Assembly: GCA_046545955.1 (NCBI GenBank)
Contig: JBKGYS010000058.1
Location: 1 to 14,795, forward strand
Reading direction: 5' to 3'
Origin: SLAN01 sp046545955
GTDB taxonomy: Bacteria > Spirochaetota > Spirochaetia > DSM-27196 > SKKC01
DNA: 14,795 nucleotides
Positions 12,828 through 14,795 of the stretch are shown one piece after another (position 1 is the stretch's first letter; each line of letters starts with the position of its first letter). The notes under the pieces were generated by a model, which was not told where the DNA came from, ran no database searches, and worked only from the letters and a program-made list of their open reading frames with translations. Both the position numbers and the translations under genes were made by a program.

Positions 12828-14795
12828 TCAGCCCGTCCTCCGCGCGAGCCTCGAGCTGTTGGCGAGTACTCCCACGTCCGGCGCCGACTGCAGGGCCGCC
12901 GCGAGTACCGGCGGGAGAATCCCCACGGCGGCAAGCGAAATCCCTAAAAGATTGTACAGGCTCGTAAAGCCGATATTTCCAAACACCACTCGCATTGTCC
13001 GTCGTACGCGGGTGATGTATCCGGCCACAAGCCGCAGATCAGCCCGCATGAGTACCACCGGCGCCGCTTCGACTGCCGCCTCGAGCCTTCCGAGGGCAAC
13101 ACCGACATCCGCGCGGGCGAGCGCCGGTGCGTCGTTCATGCCGTCACCTACCATCATGACGCTGTGGCCGGCATCCTGAAGCTCGGCAATCCGCTCGAGC
13201 TTCTCGTGGGGCAACAGACCCGCTCGGACCTCGATTCCAAGCTCGGAGGCGATAATCGAAGCCCGATCGTAGTCGTCGCCGGTAATCATCTCTATGCGCC
13301 CGACTCCCGCCTCGCGAAGGCCGGCGATCGCCTCGGCGGCCTCGTCGCGAAGCGGATCGGAGAAGTACAGTACCGCCGCTATTTCTCCGTCCACTTCGAG
13401 GAACGCAGGAATACGGGCTGCGTGCGGCCTGTCGCAGGCGGCAACCTGCTCTGCCCGCCCGTGAAGTCGGTCAACAGCGTCATCGTCGAGCCCGAGGTAG
13501 CGGCGTCCGCCGACGCGGACCTGTCGCCCGGCCACGGAGGCGGAGACGCCGCCGGGAGTCGAGGAGAAGCCCTCCGGCGCGGCGGCGCGAATGCCGCGCG
13601 ACTGCGCCTCTTCTCTGAGCGCGCGGGCCAGCGGGTGTTCGCTGTACGCCTCCGCGCCGGCAGCCAGCGAGAGGGTGGTTTCAGCGTCGAACGGACCGAT
13701 AAGCTTCATGCTCGAAAACGCCATCTCGCCGCGGGTGAGCGTGCCGGTCTTGTCGAACAGCACGGTGTCGACGTGCCTTGATCGCTCGATGACTTCTCCG
13801 CTTCGAATAAGCAGGCCGTCACCGGCAGCCGAGGCTATCGAGGCAAGCATCGCGATCGGTGTTGCGAGTGCAAACGAGCAGCTGCAGGCAACCGCGAGCA
13901 CCGCTATCGCGGGCATGAGTTCACCCCCGATAACAAATGTCGCCGCCGCGATTGCGAGCACAACCGGCAGATACCAGGCGGAAAACCGGTCGGCAACCCG
14001 CGCGGTCGGCCCACGCGCCGACTCCGCCTCGGCGACGAGCTCGACAATTCGGCCGAACATACTTCCGCCCCCGCTACGAAGGGTTCTGAGCGTGAGACCG
14101 CCCTCCTTGAGCGTGCTCGCCGCGTACAGCTCGTCGCCTTCACCGGCGTCCAACGGAAACGATTCGCCGGTAATCGCCGCCTGGACGACCGCGCCGTTTC
14201 CCGACACAACAACACCGTCGACCGGAATCATTTCGCCGGCGGAAACGCGTACAAGCGCTCCCTCGCTGACCTCATCCGCGGCGAGATGCGTTTCCCGGCC
14301 GTGCTCGTCGATAACCCGCGCGACCCGCGGCGCGTTTTCCGCGAGCGACTTAAGCGCATCGCGGCTCTTATCGGCGACCAGTTTCTCCGCGTAGGCACCG
14401 ACGTGCATAAAGAGCACAAGCACGAGTGCCGTTGCCCATTCGCCGACGATAAGAGCGGCGACCATAGCCGCGCTCATAAGCGCGTGCGAAATAACGCGGC
14501 CGTGTGAAAGCGCCCGGAGGACTCCGGCAAGTCGCGGCCACCCGGCGATAAGAATCGCCGGAACAGCCACCACAGCCGGGATCCCTTCCACGAGCCCATA
14601 GATGAGCCCCAGCCACTCGCCTACGACGACAAACAGCCCGATACCGGTCACAAGTACGGCAAAGACGCCGAGCATCCTCGTCGACCCGGTCGGCGCCTCC
14701 TCGCTCGTCGACCCGGGCGGCGCCTCCTCGCCCGCCGACCCGGTCGGCGCCTCTTCGCGCGCCGACCCCAGCATTCGATACCCGGCGCCGCGGAT
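12828..14795 (-). CDS. P1B-type heavy-metal-translocating ATPase, 5' end beyond window
   Basis: This is a membrane pump moving a soft or transition metal ion across the inner membrane using ATP. Numbered from the first in-frame ATG (14774; 648 residues), it has transmembrane segments near 34-90 and 95-130 and an actuator domain with T-G-E-S at 202-205. The metal-site helix has A-C-S-C-S-F-A-L-A-T-P at 296-306 (C297, S298, C299), and phosphorylation is at D341 in D-K-T-G-T-L-T. The S-E-H-P-L motif that identifies P1B pumps is at 378-382, G-D-G-M-N-D at 543-548, and the last two helices contain Y-N near 607. The metal site normally has a proline between the cysteines. The frame remains open to the edge and reads I-R-G-A-G-Y-R just before the ATG. 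This resembles the end of an N-terminal HMA metal-binding domain, so the true start is probably outside. The metal cannot be assigned. Confidence 0.9.
   Translation of the reverse strand: MRGAGYRMLGSAREEAPTGSAGEEAPPGSTSEEAPTGSTRMLGVFAVLVTGIGLFVVVGEWLGLIYGLVEGIPAVVAVPAILIAGWPRLAGVLRALSHGRVISHALMSAAMVAALIVGEWATALVLVLFMHVGAYAEKLVADKSRDALKSLAENAPRVARVIDEHGRETHLAADEVSEGALVRVSAGEMIPVDGVVVSGNGAVVQAAITGESFPLDAGEGDELYAASTLKEGGLTLRTLRSGGGSMFGRIVELVAEAESARGPTARVADRFSAWYLPVVLAIAAATFVIGGELMPAIAVLAVACSCSFALATPIAMLASIASAAGDGLLIRSGEVIERSRHVDTVLFDKTGTLTRGEMAFSSMKLIGPFDAETTLSLAAGAEAYSEHPLARALREEAQSRGIRAAAPEGFSSTPGGVSASVAGRQVRVGGRRYLGLDDDAVDRLHGRAEQVAACDRPHAARIPAFLEVDGEIAAVLYFSDPLRDEAAEAIAGLREAGVGRIEMITGDDYDRASIIASELGIEVRAGLLPHEKLERIAELQDAGHSVMMVGDGMNDAPALARADVGVALGRLEAAVEAAPVVLMRADLRLVAGYITRVRRTMRVVFGNIGFTSLYNLLGISLAAVGILPPVLAAALQSAPDVGVLANSSRLARRTG
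14677..14769 (-). repeat. 27-bp tandem repeat (about 3.4 copies) in the ATPase N-terminal linker
   Basis: Three consecutive 27-base units (14677-14703, 14704-14730, 14731-14757) and a 12-base partial fourth differ from the first by one and three bases. They encode 9-residue repeats of the form S-x-x-E-E-A-P-T-G before the first transmembrane segment. In-frame units suggest a variable-length acidic, disordered linker. Confidence 0.85.

Overview
The window is GC-rich, carries densely packed genes on both strands, and contains no RNA genes, insertion sequences, CRISPR arrays or phage genes. It holds twelve protein genes. Eleven appear complete, and the last (a P1B-type metal ATPase) probably continues past the right edge. 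The content suggests a free-living, chemotactic bacterium that makes dTMP with the flavin-dependent ThyX. It takes up sugars through a MalF/MalG-type ABC importer under a LacI-family regulator. Several exported proteins are rich in Asp and Glu, which would suit a salt-adapted organism. A free-living spirochaete would fit (ABC sugar uptake, ThyX, CheW), but this is an impression from gene content and not a demonstrated placement.

Layout. (1) 1-2145, plus strand: the inner-membrane permease of a carbohydrate ABC importer is followed by a LacI/GalR regulator. The 141-base gap between them contains two overlapping, mutually exclusive hairpins, the second followed by a T-rich run. (2) 2208-3014, plus: a DUF92/VTE6-like integral membrane protein. 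(3) 3064-6009, minus, read right to left: a CapA-like metallophosphatase-fold protein, thyX (its start overlaps the capA stop as TAATG), then cheW and cutA. A candidate promoter and a 9-bp inverted repeat lie between thyX and cheW. (4) 5935-9177, plus: an unidentified six-helix membrane protein whose 5' end overlaps that of the divergent capA gene, a secreted M23 metallopeptidase, and a FabF-type 3-oxoacyl-ACP synthase, with gaps of about 30 bases. (5) 9190-14795, minus, read right to left: a P1B-type ATPase, then an ATP-grasp ligase and a CocE/NonD alpha/beta hydrolase that overlap by 4 bases (GTGA).

How the genes may work together. The permease and LacI regulator form the visible end of a sugar-uptake locus. 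capA and thyX are translationally coupled but have no obvious biochemical link. The ATP-grasp/CocE pair is the best candidate for an uncharacterised system: a bond-forming ligase and a bond-cleaving (or acyl-transferring) serine hydrolase made from one transcript, downstream of a metal pump. Other features deserving attention are the Cys-Ser-Cys motif of the ATPase, where this family usually has a proline between the cysteines; the M23 protease apparently flanked by two related beta-rich domains; and the LuxR-like helical tail on ThyX. Every gap between genes is shorter than 150 bases.
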